From: Sphagnum compactum
Lineage: Eukaryota > Bryophyta > Sphagnopsida > Sphagnales
Assembly (NCBI GenBank): GCA_965153455.1
Contig: OZ234499.1
Coordinates: forward strand, 9,544,271 to 9,608,270
Length of the DNA: 64,000 nt
Reading direction: 5' to 3'
Below, piece after piece: positions 1 to 12,499 of this stretch. How positions within the stretch are numbered: the stretch's first letter is position 1; every line of letters starts with the position of its first letter. A program made the position numbers and the translations under genes. The notes under the pieces were generated by a model that was not told where the DNA came from, ran no database searches, and worked only from the letters and a program-made list of their open reading frames with translations.

Positions 1-420
1 CGAAAGAAAAAACACTCCTCGTCCTGTTGGAAACTCCTTCAGTAGCAGCTGAATTTTTCTGGAAAATAGATGCCGAAATTGCGATTCTTCGAGTCCGAAG
101 AAAGATAACGTTCGCAGGCAGTGCGCAGATGTCGACGCCTTCAGAAAGATCGGTCGCACACATGCAAAATGCAACCCAAAAACAGAGCCGAAAAACAGAG
201 GGAAAGAGAGGAGATGCAAAGGGAAGCGATGAGGACCTGCGCGCGCACGCGCCCGCGCACTAACGCCATGGAACATCCCGGGCAGGACCATTCTGCCCGG
301 GGAAGAGCTGTCTGTCAGAGAGGAATTTATTTTTCTGGGGCCCTGAAGTAACGAACCCCAGGAGCTCCTGAGAGGAGGGCATATGTTGGTGGAGATGCTC
401 TTAGACTTTGCTATGCCTTT
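1..420. other. GC-rich patch at window start
   Basis: This segment is much richer in G and C than the next several kilobases and includes a stretch of alternating GC around 238-260. Two short overlapping open frames occur here but show no recognisable domain. It could be the edge of a gene, a 5' leader or a transposon end cut by the window boundary. I see no splice-supported coding sequence. From about 420 to 740 I see nothing recognisable. Confidence 0.4.
277..301. repeat. Perfect 9-bp hairpin in the GC-rich patch
   Basis: The arms cccgggcag (277-285) and ctgcccggg (293-301) are perfectly complementary around a 7-base loop. The stem is GC-rich and would be stable as RNA or single-stranded DNA. 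No element boundary was recognised here. Confidence 0.6.
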
Positions 421-741
421 CACCAGCCTCAGCAAACTGTACAAAAAATTGAGGGCCAAAACCATTTTGCTGAACCTAACGGCCATGTTTTGACTTTTTT
501 TCATCCAATTTTAATTTTTCAGGCCACATACTGAGCAGCAATGGACTCTAGAGCTCCTCTCATGAAGACTGTAACAAATATGATCTGACTGCTGCTCCCT
601 ATTTCTGATTCGTCAATCATAATGTTTGGTACAGGTGGGTTGCTATTAGTAATCTCTCACCTATTTGCAATCCCAGCTTCAGTTTTATGGGTGGGGTCGG
701 AAAAAAAAGTAAACTTGGATGTGAGAAATATTTATACAGGG

Positions 742-945
742 TCTACATCATTATCAAAGTCCAAAAATGGTATGAGGATTTACTTTTATCTACTAAAACC
801 TTGACAATAATAATTGCTCCCAAGAAGTGCCTTAGTGAAGTACATTCTTGTCATATCTTACTTACATACTTACAATTTAGCGTCATTAAGTGGGCCAAAC
901 ACTTATCGTACTAAGGTGGCCTGTGCCGGTGCCCCAAGTGTTCAA
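742..945 (+). repeat. Short direct repeat next to the copy A/B inversion
   Basis: This segment matches about 28850-29000 in the same orientation, for example around tcattatcaaagtccaaaa and gtggcctgtgcc. The adjoining 945-6580 matches 28830-22441 in the opposite orientation. The change of orientation at one edge shows that the A/B duplication is not a simple inverted copy. Confidence 0.6.
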
Positions 946-1331
946 CAATATCCACAAATCCTAAGCATACTAAATGTTCAAGAATATGGATATCAACTTC
1001 AACTGGGTCCAATCCGCATTGGAGTTGCATGCACTTTTAATAATAAATGGAACTTTTTATTTATATCATTTCGAACACATGCCAATGTTTGGCATAAATG
1101 AAAATATGCGACAACATTTTTCATTGTGAAATCTTGTTCAAATTAGTCCACTACATACCATAATAATTAGATCATCTCTAATGATGATCATCTGTTTTAT
1201 TGTAATGTGTTTTTGGAGATGAAGAAGAAACCATTGTTTCCCTTGGGGCAAAGTTAGGCTAGATGATCTTTCACCTCTATGATGTAAGTCAAGAACTCAC
1301 ATAAATCAAATTTCCTTCCACCCAATTAAAG

Positions 1332-2757
1332 CTAAGCCACAGGATTGCAACCTGAGAGGATATTTGTTTGCAATAGTGCAGGAGAAAAATTATTTTCAAA
1401 AATTTGGAGAAGTGGAATTGGAATGTTCAGTGCGGTTGCAAGGACAGGGTTTGGAACCGCAAATAAGGCTTGTCCTGCATTCTGCATGTCCGTAAACAAA
1501 TATATCATTAAAGTTTCAAATACTCAAAATCATTTCATCCAAGCTCCAACAATTCATATTTTTTAAATTGCTTTTTAAATTTTCAACATGGAATTATCAA
1601 TATTTACCTTCATAACATCGAAAATAGACATATTAAAATATACCTACTCAAGAACCCGACATGAATATTTTCATTCAAATTTCTTTTAAATTCGAAAAGA
1701 AATTTAAAAACCGGGTACCATTCTTAAATGAAATGTTTGAAACATGGGTATTGTCATAAACAAGGAACCTTAAAATATAAAAAACCATGTAAGTAAAACT
1801 ACCAAATACTAAATTGTTAGATGAGAATCATTAAACCTTACACCCTGCTTGCAACATGGATGTATTAGAAACAAGTGATTCAAACATTAGAAATGAAATA
1901 TTATTGTTTCATAATAAACATAGCATGTCAAAACCAAGTTGGATCAATTTTGACGAATGGCATGTTAGCAAGGAATTCAACTATTCAAGAGATTGTTGAT
2001 ATGTTGATTCGTGAACATACCAAAACACCCGCATTTTGGCTATTGAGAGCCGAAATAAAGGTGCAATTTGTGTTCCCCAAGTTTTGTTCAAAATGAAGTA
2101 GCCCTCGCGGAAAGAGTGCCACATCACCCGCAAATAATTCATCAGTGTGGAGAACTCCTGGAACCAAATTAACAATTTGCACATTAGAACTGACCATCAA
2201 GGCTGTCCTAACTAACTGTGGGTTTGCCCAAGTTTCAATCTTATATGCACCCCAAGCTCAACAATTCCATTTCCCTTGGCAATATACATGAGTACAAAGC
2301 AAGGTCCACAGTTATCCTAAAATTCAATTTCCACAAGAGGCTCGGATTTAAAGACGACAACCACATTATTTGCAACAAACAAAATCCACATTTTTGGCTC
2401 CACCGAATCCTAATAGGTACCACTTCATTTGTGTAAAAACTTATCTACCAAGAATGGAAATATAATAATATATCATTGAATTGGAACTTGGAAAACATGC
2501 CAAGCTTTCTATCATCGGAGATGAACAAAACAATACTCTCTATGTTAATGAGCTTATTTAAACACAAATTAAAATTATTTTTTAGTTCCGCATTAATCAA
2601 AAGATTTGGAACCTGAAGTGTTGACCCATCCCACAAGGAGTGGGCCTCCTGAGACAACATTCAACAACTCCGTTGCTCGGGGATGTGTGTGTGGCACGTT
2701 CACCCCACATGGCACCAAAACAAACCTCACTGAAGAAATGCCTTCCCCTCTGTACGC

Positions 2758-2792
<35 letters not shown>

Positions 2793-3760
2793 ATAAGGTG
2801 TAAAATACATGAGGGCCACGCCAAGATCTTCGCATGCAATTTTTGTTTAAATTAGAAACACAAATGCATATCACAGTCCTAACATCTGAGCCTTGGATTA
2901 GTGTAATTTAGGAAACGAGAATGAGAATTATCATTAGGTGAGTCCAATATAACGTATACAAGTATATCCGTTATATATATCTTAACAAATCATTTCTAAT
3001 TTTGTTAGTCCATATATATATTGTCTAACTGTGAATAATGAACTCTAAACCATCATTTAAAAACCAAAGATCATGACTAAAATTTTCATAAAATATAATC
3101 CAAAATTTAAATCATACTGAAAATTTCAATTAGTGAGCTTTATATTGCTCAAATTAACTGTTTCAAGTATCGGCAAAACGTCCAACCAAAAACCACCAAG
3201 CTTCACCAAAATTGTCACCAAGATAGTTCACAAAAATCATCAAAATATTGCACCAAAAATAAATTGTCTTTTTGCAATGATCCTTTATGATCAGTTCATC
3301 GTTAAAATGAGTTTTCAAACTTTAGACAATCCAGAGGTTTTGCCTTCCAAGAAAGCTAAATATGTATGAGTTATACATTTTATGGACGTTTCAAATGAAA
3401 TGGGATCATACAATGGTTGAAGTGGAAAAGTCTAGATGTGTAAACAACCAAATATGGCATTTTATATTCATCTTAGAGATAAGAAAAAATCGGGATTCAG
3501 AGGGAAGATATTAGTAGTGCATGTAATTACGTTAAAGCGGGAAACACATCGGTGGTAACGGCAGCACGAGTGCCACCGGAACCTTGTGTCACAACACCAT
3601 TAACAAAAACGTTATGGAGAGTAAATGGGGCGTTGGGGCCGGCTGGAAAATCGACCAGGGGATCAGGATCTGCAGCTTTCACTTTCATGCTCATGATTAA
3701 AAATGCAACAAACACCACCCACAAGATCATCGTGCTACTACAATAGCCTTTGGATCCCAT
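1332..3760 (-). CDS. Germin-like protein (cupin), copy 1, four exons
   Basis: Inferred exons on the minus strand are 3760-3531, 2749-2613, 2202-2021 and 1481-1332, all with GT donors and AG acceptors, giving about 232 residues. An N-terminal hydrophobic signal peptide ends near ...MKVKA, followed by ADPDPLVDF, a typical mature germin start. Cupin box 1 (HTHPRATE, His97, His99, Glu104) and box 2 (GDVALFPRGLLHF, His159) supply the four manganese ligands. Germin-like proteins are secreted cell-wall cupins, some with superoxide dismutase activity. The N-terminal cysteine pair of classical germins is absent, as in many seedless-plant members (family knowledge). The last exon ends GCNPVA, versus GCNPLL in copy 2. 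The frame stays open across all four exons, so it may be functional. Exon boundaries are inferred, not transcript-tested. Confidence 0.8.
1681..1902. repeat. About 223-bp indel in the last intron of germin-like copy 1
   Basis: Copy B has no counterpart: its sequence joins ...cattcaaat directly to tattgtttt-like sequence. The extra stretch begins with an imperfect palindrome (tttcttttaaattcgaaaag). It is either an insertion in A or a deletion in B. No clear target duplication is visible. Confidence 0.6.
2759..2790. repeat. 32-base C homopolymer beside a splice acceptor
   Basis: A run of 32 C on the plus strand (G on the gene strand) lies about 10 bases upstream of the exon 2 acceptor of germin-like copy 1. 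The matching run in copy 2 is 29 G. Poly-proline and poly-glycine frames here come from this tract. Confidence 0.95.
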
Positions 3761-5366
3761 TGTGGTTTTCTTTTAATACAACTTGACGAAAGATTATGTT
3801 TTGTTTAATGGTTGAAAATGATATTATATAATATCAAACAAATGTAGGAGGTGAAATATGTGTAGGAAGTCTATAAGGGAGCCAAGAAAAGGAACAAAGA
3901 AGAACTCATCCGGAAGCTAGGAAAATGCATCAATCAATGAAATGGGGAGACGAATATGAATTTTGCCAAAGAACTCTTCCTTTTAAATGATGATACTAAT
4001 GCTATGGTCACATTTTAATATCGATACATCGTGTTGCCGTCCCTTCCACATATTTTTCAAAACATGTGCGTGATCATTTCAGGAAGCTATGGTAATATAG
4101 TTATTTATTTTTATTTCAATTATATATACAAGTCAAGTTGATGTTTTTCTCCGTGCTAGGATTTATGCGGTTATTTTACTATCGCCCTATATTGGACAAA
4201 CGCGTGGACATGTTCGATTGTGGGGATAATTTAAAATTTTAACCAATTTCAAATACCGACATCGATGGAAATTTTTAAACATGCATATTTAAAACCATAA
4301 ATCTTCACCACACCAGGAAATTAAAATTCAAAAGATATTTTATTTGATGTACTTTAAATTTATCATCATATAATATCTCTTCGGATGAGCAAGGCATGCT
4401 TTGACCTCAAGTCAAATATATTATTTAATTTGATATGTTTCTGGTTTGTTAACTAAAGTTGGCACGGACCAAAAAACAATGTACATGTATATGAAAAGAG
4501 GTGGTAAATGCCAAAATTGGCAAGTGATAATAAGATTTCATCATCAAATTTATTCTTGGTTGATTTCAAGCTCCAACAATTTAAAGCTTTCATATGTGAT
4601 GAAAACATTGATATGGGTATTAAATTTGAATTCAATAACTTTATAACCCACCAATCATTGGTACATTGCAAACATTGCATGTCACGGACAAATTATATAT
4701 TTAAATTCAACCAAGTATTGAATTTTGACATTTTATCATTTACTTGGATATCCACAACTTACAATCAACATGAAAAGATAAATTTGCATATAATTTTCTT
4801 TATTTGTTCAGTAATATTACATGGATGTCCAATAATTCCTATATCAAACAATGTCATAGAAAAAAAAAACATGCACATTAATTTTAGGCGTGATTCAATT
4901 TTAAATGGGCAATCAAGCCTAGAAAATTAACATTACATATTGAGTTGCACTACATGAACTTATATTTGAGAAGGCATTCATAAACTTAATAAGTGTGTGG
5001 AATTGATGCTAAATCTCATACAAACTTGGTATTGGTGTTGTCAAGGCCTTCTAATATTACCAACCCGGTCATGGGATTAAGGTTCAAGATTAATTTTTTA
5101 TTGGTGTGAAACATGTATGTACTTACGATGAAAATTCATATAAAACTAATATGAAATTGATATTAGACATTACCTCAAGCCCTTACCAATTTAATAAAAT
5201 TATAAAGTTGTTATGGCCTTAAGCCATGTTACCAATGCCAATACGTTGTGAAATGGTGAGCACGAAAGTGAACTAATGAGCTCAACAAAACATTTGGTAA
5301 AATATCTTACCCATATGGATAAAATAAACTTGGTGTATTTTAAATGTTATACTTTGTGACATGGAT

Positions 5367-5631
5367 GTGTCCAAACTTTTTAAGCTTAGGACAAGAAGGA
5401 CCTAGTCTTTAATGGACTCCTTTTTTTTACTATATTTTGATCTTCATCAATATTAATGAGTCAAAATGTGTCAAATATTTTATAAGTACCATACTTTAGA
5501 CCATTGTAATTCGAAATTGCATCTATTTCATCCAATTTGTGTCTTTACATGGTCAAATAAGATTATGTAAAGAAGTACAAAAAGGGCGACACCGTGACAA
5601 TATTTTGGTACTATTTAAAGAATTTGGACCC
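5367..5631. mobile_element. MITE-like element, copy in A
   Basis: About 265 bp bounded by imperfect terminal inverted repeats related to ggtccaaattctttaaggtg. The interior resembles the elements at 11903, 19291, 24372, 30893 and 61798. There is no coding capacity. This copy, 24372 and 30893 descend from one insertion, because they occupy the same place in duplicated segments. Confidence 0.65.
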
Positions 5632-7610
5632 GAATGGAATATTTTACCACACGAAGAAACCCCTTGCCATGTGCACATAATTTGATAATAGATGAAAGTT
5701 GAAAATGGATGATAGTTGGAGATGACCATCCAATTCTTTATTGTTTTTGCTAGTTGATTTATGGGTTTTGGGTTTTTCGAAAATAAATGGGCCTAAGTCC
5801 AAGTTACGCTTCAAACTTTACATTGAACAAACCATCTTGCATTTATCATTATTGATGATACTACTTTTATTATGGATGCATTGTTTCCCATTACATGTAA
5901 ACATATGTCATTGACCAAGAAAATTCATGACTAAAATTAACAAAAGGAATTTGAATACTTGAAAATTGTGTATCATTTAATGTATTCTCCATTCGCACTT
6001 GTAACAACAAGTGTAACAATTTTAGATTATGTTGGAAGGTTTACATTAGACACTTTAATTTTGAATTTATTGTCTCCCACAACCCATGTGTTTACTAATG
6101 AAAGCCACATATGCACATTGTGCACCATGCAAGACAAATTATTCCTATTTTGTAGGGCCTTGACATGACTTGTTAAGTAATGCACTTTGTTCTAACTCCA
6201 TCTATACAATATGCAACTACAAGTTATTGACCACCAAAAATGTTTATGCAATGTGTTTGTTGGATTGTTCTGTTCCATGAATGATTATAAATTTTTTGTG
6301 ATTGTTTATCCTTTATTAGAATGCAACACGCTATGGATTGTTTTGCTCTAAAATGGATTCAAGGTGACATTTGGGTACATCATTGGGGATAAATGCTACC
6401 CATTTTTACCTTGGCTCGTGATCCCCCATAAACAAAATGCAACTATTAGGCACATTATTTTGGAAGCCTTTTACAATAAACATGTTTCTAGGGGAGGGTT
6501 GTAATTGATAATGTGTTTGAAATACTCAAAAAAACATTTAGATAATTCTTGTTGAAAACCAACCTTCACATTGTTTGTCCTCCATATGTTGTTATTGCCA
6601 CAAGCTAATGGACCTGCATACGTTGATTTTGGGTGCAACCATCCAATTGATGGGTTGTTTTGAATTTACCGATCTACTTCTTGGGTTTCTTCTCAACATA
6701 TGAATTTTGAGTAATTGATTTAATCATGCCTCTATATCATTTTTATTTTTTGGGTTGTTGCTTGCCTTTTTGTATCATGAGGTTTCATATCACTATGAAA
6801 TGTGAAAAACAATTCATATGACTAACTTTTTAAATGAAATTTTTTTGATAAACATATAGATAATTAGCTTCAATTCCTGTAAATCTTATTAAAATGATAT
6901 TCTTAAAATTTTGATTTGAAAGATTATGTGCAAGAATTGATTAAAATAAAACACATCAATTTTAATATAAATTTCGTTTTTGAGATATAAATGTTTTTAA
7001 TTAATTTGATGTTCTTTTTAAAACTTCAATAAGGTTTTGATGAAGATTCAATAACAAAATCATATAATAAAATTAATTTTTAATTGATTAATTTGTTTGT
7101 ATTGTTGGTGCCTTTTATGTTATAAAAGTCTATTATTGCCCTAAGATAGTAGACTTGCATGTATGATTTTAGGTTTTACTAAGCATGTATGGGGCAAACC
7201 CAACTAGTTACTTGTTTTTGCATTTTATACAATTTGATTTTAGATGGAAGGGATGTAGATGTGGATGTGGATGCTTTAATGGTTAAATTGGAACATGAAG
7301 ATCAACCATACTAGCAACGTGAGCAAGGAAATACCAAAACAATGTAAATGTTGGAATCAATGAGGTAAACCTTGTTTTAAAAGGTAAGAGATGTTTGGAT
7401 TCACGAATTGATTTATTCTTGAACTATACGTAGGGAATAGGAGACCATGCTGAAAGTGAACAATTTTTTTGAAATTGAAATGCAACTATGATTTGAATTT
7501 TCAACAAGTTCAAAGATTGTTATTTGTCTCAAAAATTTGAATTGTTCTTCAAATGCCTTGTCATGCTTTGGTTATGTCTTGCCACTAGTTGATCATCAAA
7601 TTTTGAGTTG

Positions 7611-7849
7611 TCCATTATAAGGATATTTTAAAACTACTTTAATGGAATAATGTTGATAGATTGAATCCAGAAAAACTCATGCACCAAGCTAGGCCTTACA
7701 TGATCAAACTCCATAGACATGCATAGTAACAATGTGATTGAATCTCTTGATAAAATCATAGTATTCAATGGCAAACATCAAGCTATAATTTAAAAACAAA
7801 GTTTTTGGAGGTGATTGAAAGTTCAAAGAATTACTTATTTAAATCTATT
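7611..7849. other. Unassigned stretch after the A/C similarity ends
   Basis: Similarity with copy C stops near ttttgagttgt at about 7610. The following 240 bases show no recognisable feature. Confidence 0.4.
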
Positions 7850-8240
7850 ATGATAGCGAGAAGTTCCATAAGGCCATGTGATGTATTTCACATTATAAAA
7901 TCCACCAAGATGTGCGAAGACACCTTGTCATTGTGGACATGCTAAATGTATGGCATCTAGGCCTACAACTTGTGATTGCCATCCCAAACAAAAAAATGTG
8001 ATGAGAGAGAGATTTCAAGTCCAGATTTTCAAGAAGGAAGTTCTCAAACTTCTCATTCTCTGATCTCCAATGGCTATTCCAACCCACTTGATATGCCTTC
8101 AAAAACTCTTCCTTTCCTCCCCAGTTCAATGGAGAAACATAGAAGACCTTGTCTCCCTCACTGTAACCAATCTAAAATGCCTACTCCATCTTCAAAAAGT
8201 ATATCTTTAAGGAAAAATGCATAACTGGCATGGAAATCAT
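7850..8240 (-). pseudogene. VWDGNH-motif protein fragment, copy 1 (broken)
   Basis: Read on the minus strand with a frameshift, this stretch contains NWGGKEEFLKAYQVGWN, a block of charged residues (SENEKFENFLLENLDLKSL), then FFVWDGNHKL, then VDFIM and GLMELLA. The same order occurs at 16990-16550 (minus) and 34380-34870 (plus). The D-G-N-H signature recalls the DGxHR/GxRR loop of the ParB/sulfiredoxin-like fold, but this is inference from one motif. In-frame stops after GNHKL show it is dead. A 78-residue open frame remains upstream of the frameshift. Confidence 0.4.
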
Positions 8241-8599
8241 CCTGCAAAACATAATGTTCATTCATGTTTTGCGCTTGGGAAACATCTTGAGCTTTTCCAC
8301 GATTTCCATGCTATTGAATTTGTCTTTCTTGATAGCTTGGATTGTCTTGTCAAAGGACATGGTTTCAACTATTTGAATTGCAGACGAAACCTATCAATCT
8401 TGCACATAAAAACATAGAACAGTTATAATTCAATTACAATTGAGAAGAAATTCAATACAATGTTGAAGACAAACCTACATGGTGTCCATATTGTGGATGT
8501 TAATGGGTGCCACTATTAAACATAACTACATCAACAATAAAGAAGCATTAAAAAACTTGAACAAAATAGATGTCAAGAATGGGGACTAAAACAAAGATC

Positions 8600-9330
8600 A
8601 AGATGCTGATCTCGGCGCTAAGAGTAACTTGGTAATGGAGTTGTAGAAAAAAAAAAAAAAAACTTGAACTTGGGTCTTGAGTCCAAAAAGGACTTGAGCC
8701 CAAGCTTAGGTTCATTTAGCTATGGCCAAACTACTCTTTATGCTGAGAGTAGTTTGGTGATGGAGTTGTAGAAGAAAAACCAAAACAAGAACCCGAGCTT
8801 GGGCTCAAGTCCTTTTCGGACTTGAGCCTAGAAGCTCAAGTTCTAACAACTATGGTTGAACTACTCTTGGTGCTGAGAGTATTTTGGCAATGGAGTTGTA
8901 GAAAAAGAAACCCAAAAAAAACCTAAGCTTAAGCTCAGGTCCAAAAAGGACCCGAACTCAAGCTTGGGTTTTTGTAGCGATGGCTGAGCTACTCTTAGTG
9001 CTGAGAGTAATTCGATGATGGAATTTTAGAAAAAAAACATAAAAAAACCTTAGCTTAGGCTCAAGTCCAGAAAGGACTCCAGCCCAAGCTTGGGTTCTTA
9101 TAACAACGGCTGAACTATTCTCAACACCAAAAGTAACTTGGCAATGGAGTTGTAAGAAAAAAAAAACAAAAAAAGAACCCAAACTCGAGCTCAAGTTCTT
9201 GTCACTATGGTCAAGTTACTTTTAGTGTCAAGAGTAGCTCAATGATAGAATTATAGAAAAAAGAAAAAAAAACTCAAGCTTGGGTTGCTACAGCCATTGC
9301 GAAATTATTTTTGGCTCTAAAATGAGTTCA
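8600..9330. repeat. About 125-bp tandem repeat array, six degenerate units
   Basis: Units begin near 8617, 8742, 8872, 9000, 9125 and 9228 with gctgagagta-like sequence followed by ttggcaatggagttgtag. Each then has an A-rich stretch and a segment rich in aagctt and cttgagcc. The last unit is shorter and more diverged. Long A runs differ in length between units. No gene was recognised. Confidence 0.85.
8802..8828. repeat. Perfect 11-bp hairpin inside the tandem unit
   Basis: ggctcaagtcc (8802-8812) and ggacttgagcc (8818-8828) are perfectly complementary around a 5-base loop. Degenerate versions occur in other units, for example aagtccaaaaaggactt near 8675 and 9064. Confidence 0.8.
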
Positions 9331-10335
9331 ATGAGCAGCAAAATCCAAGGCCAAGGTTAGATTTTTGTTTGCAAGGTTTTGAACAAAAACCTAAATTCGA
9401 GCTGAAATTTCTTCCTCATCTCTAACTGAATTTGAACTCAACTTGGAGCTCAACTTGAAGCTCTAGGTTGAACTCAAACTCAGTTTTTTTTCTTTAAAAA
9501 AAATGCGGGAGAGGGAGGAGGACTCACATGTCTATTAAGCTTTTCCAGATTGGTCTTTCGAATCCTTGAGCTCTCTGTGCCTTCTCCTTCCTCCAACAAA
9601 CACAAGTGCAGAATAAGAATAACTTCATATACTTTTCACTCCATTTGTACTTCCAAAACCCTAAAAGCTTCAACAAACATTAGAATTACTCATAGACTAT
9701 TGGCAGCTAATGAACTTTATTGTTCCTTCTTATTGTGTGTCTTCCCTAGAGCTCTCTCGTGTCACCTCCTAATGAAAAACAAACAAGAATTTATAATTTA
9801 CTACAAAATGTATATTTTTCAACAATGGTTCAAATGTAGAATACAATTTTTTTTCTACTTTCATTTTGCTATCAAATGAAAATATATTATATTATCACAG
9901 GTACGAGGCTTACTTTGTCACTTGCATGTTGCCCTATGGAGAGACCAACTTGCTCTTTTCTAGCCCAAGATTTTGTTTCTTGCATAATTGGACTAATGAA
10001 CTTGAAAATGAAAAATATCTTACAACAATTTTTTTTTAATCTAGTTTTTTTGAAACCTTGAAACTTTCTTTTGGGTGATATTTCTCACATGCATTCTCAC
10101 AATCCTCCTTGGGCACCTTCAAGTCTTGTTTTTTTTCCATTGCAGGCTTCCTCTGTTGCCCCTTTGTGTGTGTCTAGTTGTGTCCTTGTCACTTTCGGCC
10201 TTTTGTTGGAGCTTGTTTCAGGCTTGTGATATCTTTATGCATTTTGGGAATTTTTTTGTCATTTACATTTTCTTGATTTATTTAGAATGTTTTGTACTCA
10301 GTAGAGGACATGCTAGGGTTTCACATCAAGACATC
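9331..10335. other. No recognisable gene
   Basis: The region is AT-rich with short unrelated open frames and several homopolymer runs. Its counterpart in the right palindrome arm, if any, would lie beyond the CACTA element at 63512. Confidence 0.4.
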
Positions 10336-10599
10336 TTAGCTTTTGTGGTGCCATAATATCCTGTAGTACATGAAAAAACAACTTTCCCCTATTGTTAATG
10401 TGCATAATTTCTTGGCAAGTCCTTGGTGTTTTGTTGTTACAATAATAATGGCAATTTCAAGATCTGTTCATTTTAATATCCTATTGGGTTCCATTTTGCA
10501 TTATAATGGCATCTTAGTGTATTTCCTTCCATCCATTGAGTCATTTAATAGTAGCATCAAATATTGTACCTAGCTTTCTATCATCTATAATTCATGTCA

Positions 10600-10850
10600 A
10601 TTGACCCATACATGGTGCATATGTATCTTACATAGCTATTTATGGAGGACACATATGGTGCTTAAATATTAATGGCACATACATTAGCTGCATACATGTG
10701 GCACATCTAGATAACATATATAGATTTGAAAAACTTATTGTACAAGTTTATGGGAAATTCATCTACATGGTACATACACATATGTGCGACATACATATGG
10801 TGCATAGATATGGCGCATAGATTTATGGCAAATACATATCGAATATCTCA
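10600..10850. repeat. Cryptic repeats of an acatatggtgc-like word
   Basis: The words acatatggtgc, gcacatac, atggcgcatag and similar recur many times over 250 bases without a fixed period. The counterpart lies near 63000-63250 in the right arm. It is low-complexity sequence without evident function. The rest of 10336-11900 shows no recognisable gene. Confidence 0.5.
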
Positions 10851-11308
10851 AGTATTTGAAACTCAATTCACCATATGTGTTGTACGCTTGGTGAACCTTG
10901 TATTTGTTGTTAGTATTTCACATTCCATATGTGGTGGAATCTTTGTGTTGAGTCTACCATCAGATATGTGGTTATCATGTGGTTATATGTGTTTCCATAT
11001 GTGTTCTTTGATCATTACTTTCAGAGTTGTTCATTAGTGTTCCCATTTGGTCACTCCAAGCGTAACATTCATGTACCCTAGAATTGTGCAAGTTTGTACC
11101 ACATGGTTTAAACTACTTTGTGTGCTATATCATGGGGTTTTTAGACATTACGTTATTACATATGTGGATGAAATATTTTCTACATTTACGACCTATGTGT
11201 ATATCTCATGTATAGCTGAGTTAAATTCAAATGGAGATCATTGTGTTCTCCATCCATGCATTACAACAAAAGGTGTCCTTGTACGTCAAGTGATTTCACT
11301 AGATTTTG

Positions 11309-11364
11309 AGTGAATTCACTGGTTGTAATGAATAGGAATTAGTGAAGAAGTAGTGAATTCACTA
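11309..11364. repeat. Two perfect palindromes around gaattc
   Basis: agtgaattcact (11309-11320) and tagtgaattcacta (11351-11364) are self-complementary and share a core. Both are conserved near 62500-62560 in the right arm. Function is unknown. Confidence 0.6.
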
Positions 11365-11902
11365 ATCTAATGAACGATGACTAATGAACTGCACCTACAT
11401 TTTGTAGCAGTGACGTCTGTTGTAACCACATTTTGTTATATGTATGTGTTGTGATTTTTGTGTCGTAAATGATTTTGCTATTCAATATTCCTTCCCCCCA
11501 AAAGTTCAAATTTTTTTTGGGGAAAATATTGCCTTTCATTTTGGTGCTTGATTGTTTCTAATTTCGCATCCAATCACTAAATGTTGTTAACAATTCATTC
11601 ATTGTGTGTTTTTTAACTATAATTCATAGAATCTTTTGTCCTCGATGAGATCTTGTCTTGGCAAAATCATATTAATCATATTTCACTTGATTTTTTAATT
11701 TTAAGCCAAAATTTGGCCTTTGCAAATCATCATTGAACTAAACTATATTCACTTTAATAATTATTCCACATATAGCTTTTGACGTAATTGTTTTTTTTCC
11801 ATGTATTACAATATTCCTATTACCCTTTACCCTATGCCTTGATTTACTATTGCATTTACAGACATTGTAAATATAGCCAATCTAGTTCATGTTATCCTAA
11901 TA

Positions 11903-12174
11903 GGGTCCAAATTCTTTAAGGTGTACTAAAATTTTGTCACAACGTCACCATTTTTTGTCTATTTTACCTAGTCTTTTTTTACCATGCAAAAACACATTTA
12001 TGGATGATTATGATGGAATCTAAAATTGTAATGGACTAAAATATAGTCCTTTTGAATTTTTAAAAAACTTTTGACTCATTATTTTTATGGGGATCAAAAT
12101 ATAAGGTAAAAATGGCTACAATAAGGACTAGGTCGTTTTTGTCATGTGTGGTACACCTTAAAGGATTTTCACCC
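11903..12174. mobile_element. MITE-like element, palindrome left arm
   Basis: About 272 bp bounded by gggtccaaattctttaaggt at the left and the complement of gggtgaaaatcctttaaggt at the right. It has no open frame. The same element is at 61798-62064 in the right arm, so it inserted before the arms duplicated. Target duplication is not clear. Confidence 0.7.
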
Positions 12175-12499
12175 AACGACCAATTTTCATAGGATTGTCC
12201 TTTTCTTTTAAGGATTGCCACCTTCTCCCACCTTTTTTTGGCAGTGATACAATCCTTTTCTAGTTCATGTGTCCTTTCAAAAGTGCATGCTTGATATTAG
12301 TGTATCTAATGTTGAGTGAACCAATATTAATTTTCAGTTCATATTTTTTAATGGCTCTCAAAATCTTCCTTCATTTTTTCATCTATTTGCTAAAATGGAT
12401 TACATTTATGTGATTCAAATAGTGAAAGCTAGCCTTTGGAAAACACTTGTTGGGTCCTTGATGATGCAAAAATAAGGATGAACACCATGTTCCATTTTT

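Larger units (their letters stand above)
945..6580 (+). repeat. Inverted duplication, copy A
   Basis: The segment pairs with 22441-28830 in inverted orientation. Over about 2000-6300 the two copies are collinear to the base: position x corresponds to 30003 minus x, and translated frames on either strand are letter-identical. Differences are a roughly 223-bp length difference near 1681-1902, a 3-base length change in the C/G homopolymer, and a 979-bp insertion in copy B. It carries germin-like gene copy 1 and one MITE. Apart from these I see nothing recognisable in 3770-5360 and 5640-7600, which are AT-rich. Confidence 0.85.

Noticed and set aside
27-351. Two overlapping small plus-strand open frames
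   Set aside because: Basic, low-complexity translations in a GC-rich patch without a domain, splice signals or a second copy.
2606-2855. Open frames with poly-proline or poly-glycine in two strands
   Set aside because: They are produced by the C/G homopolymer beside a splice site; only the minus-strand cupin frame has family support.
4508-4930. 140-residue open frame, also identical at 25073-25495
   Set aside because: Its perfect duplication is explained by the near-identical inverted repeat; composition is that of AT-rich non-coding DNA and no domain is seen.
5959-6168. Identical 69-residue frames at 5959-6168 and 23835-24044
   Set aside because: Same reason: duplication alone does not show coding, and copy C breaks the frame.
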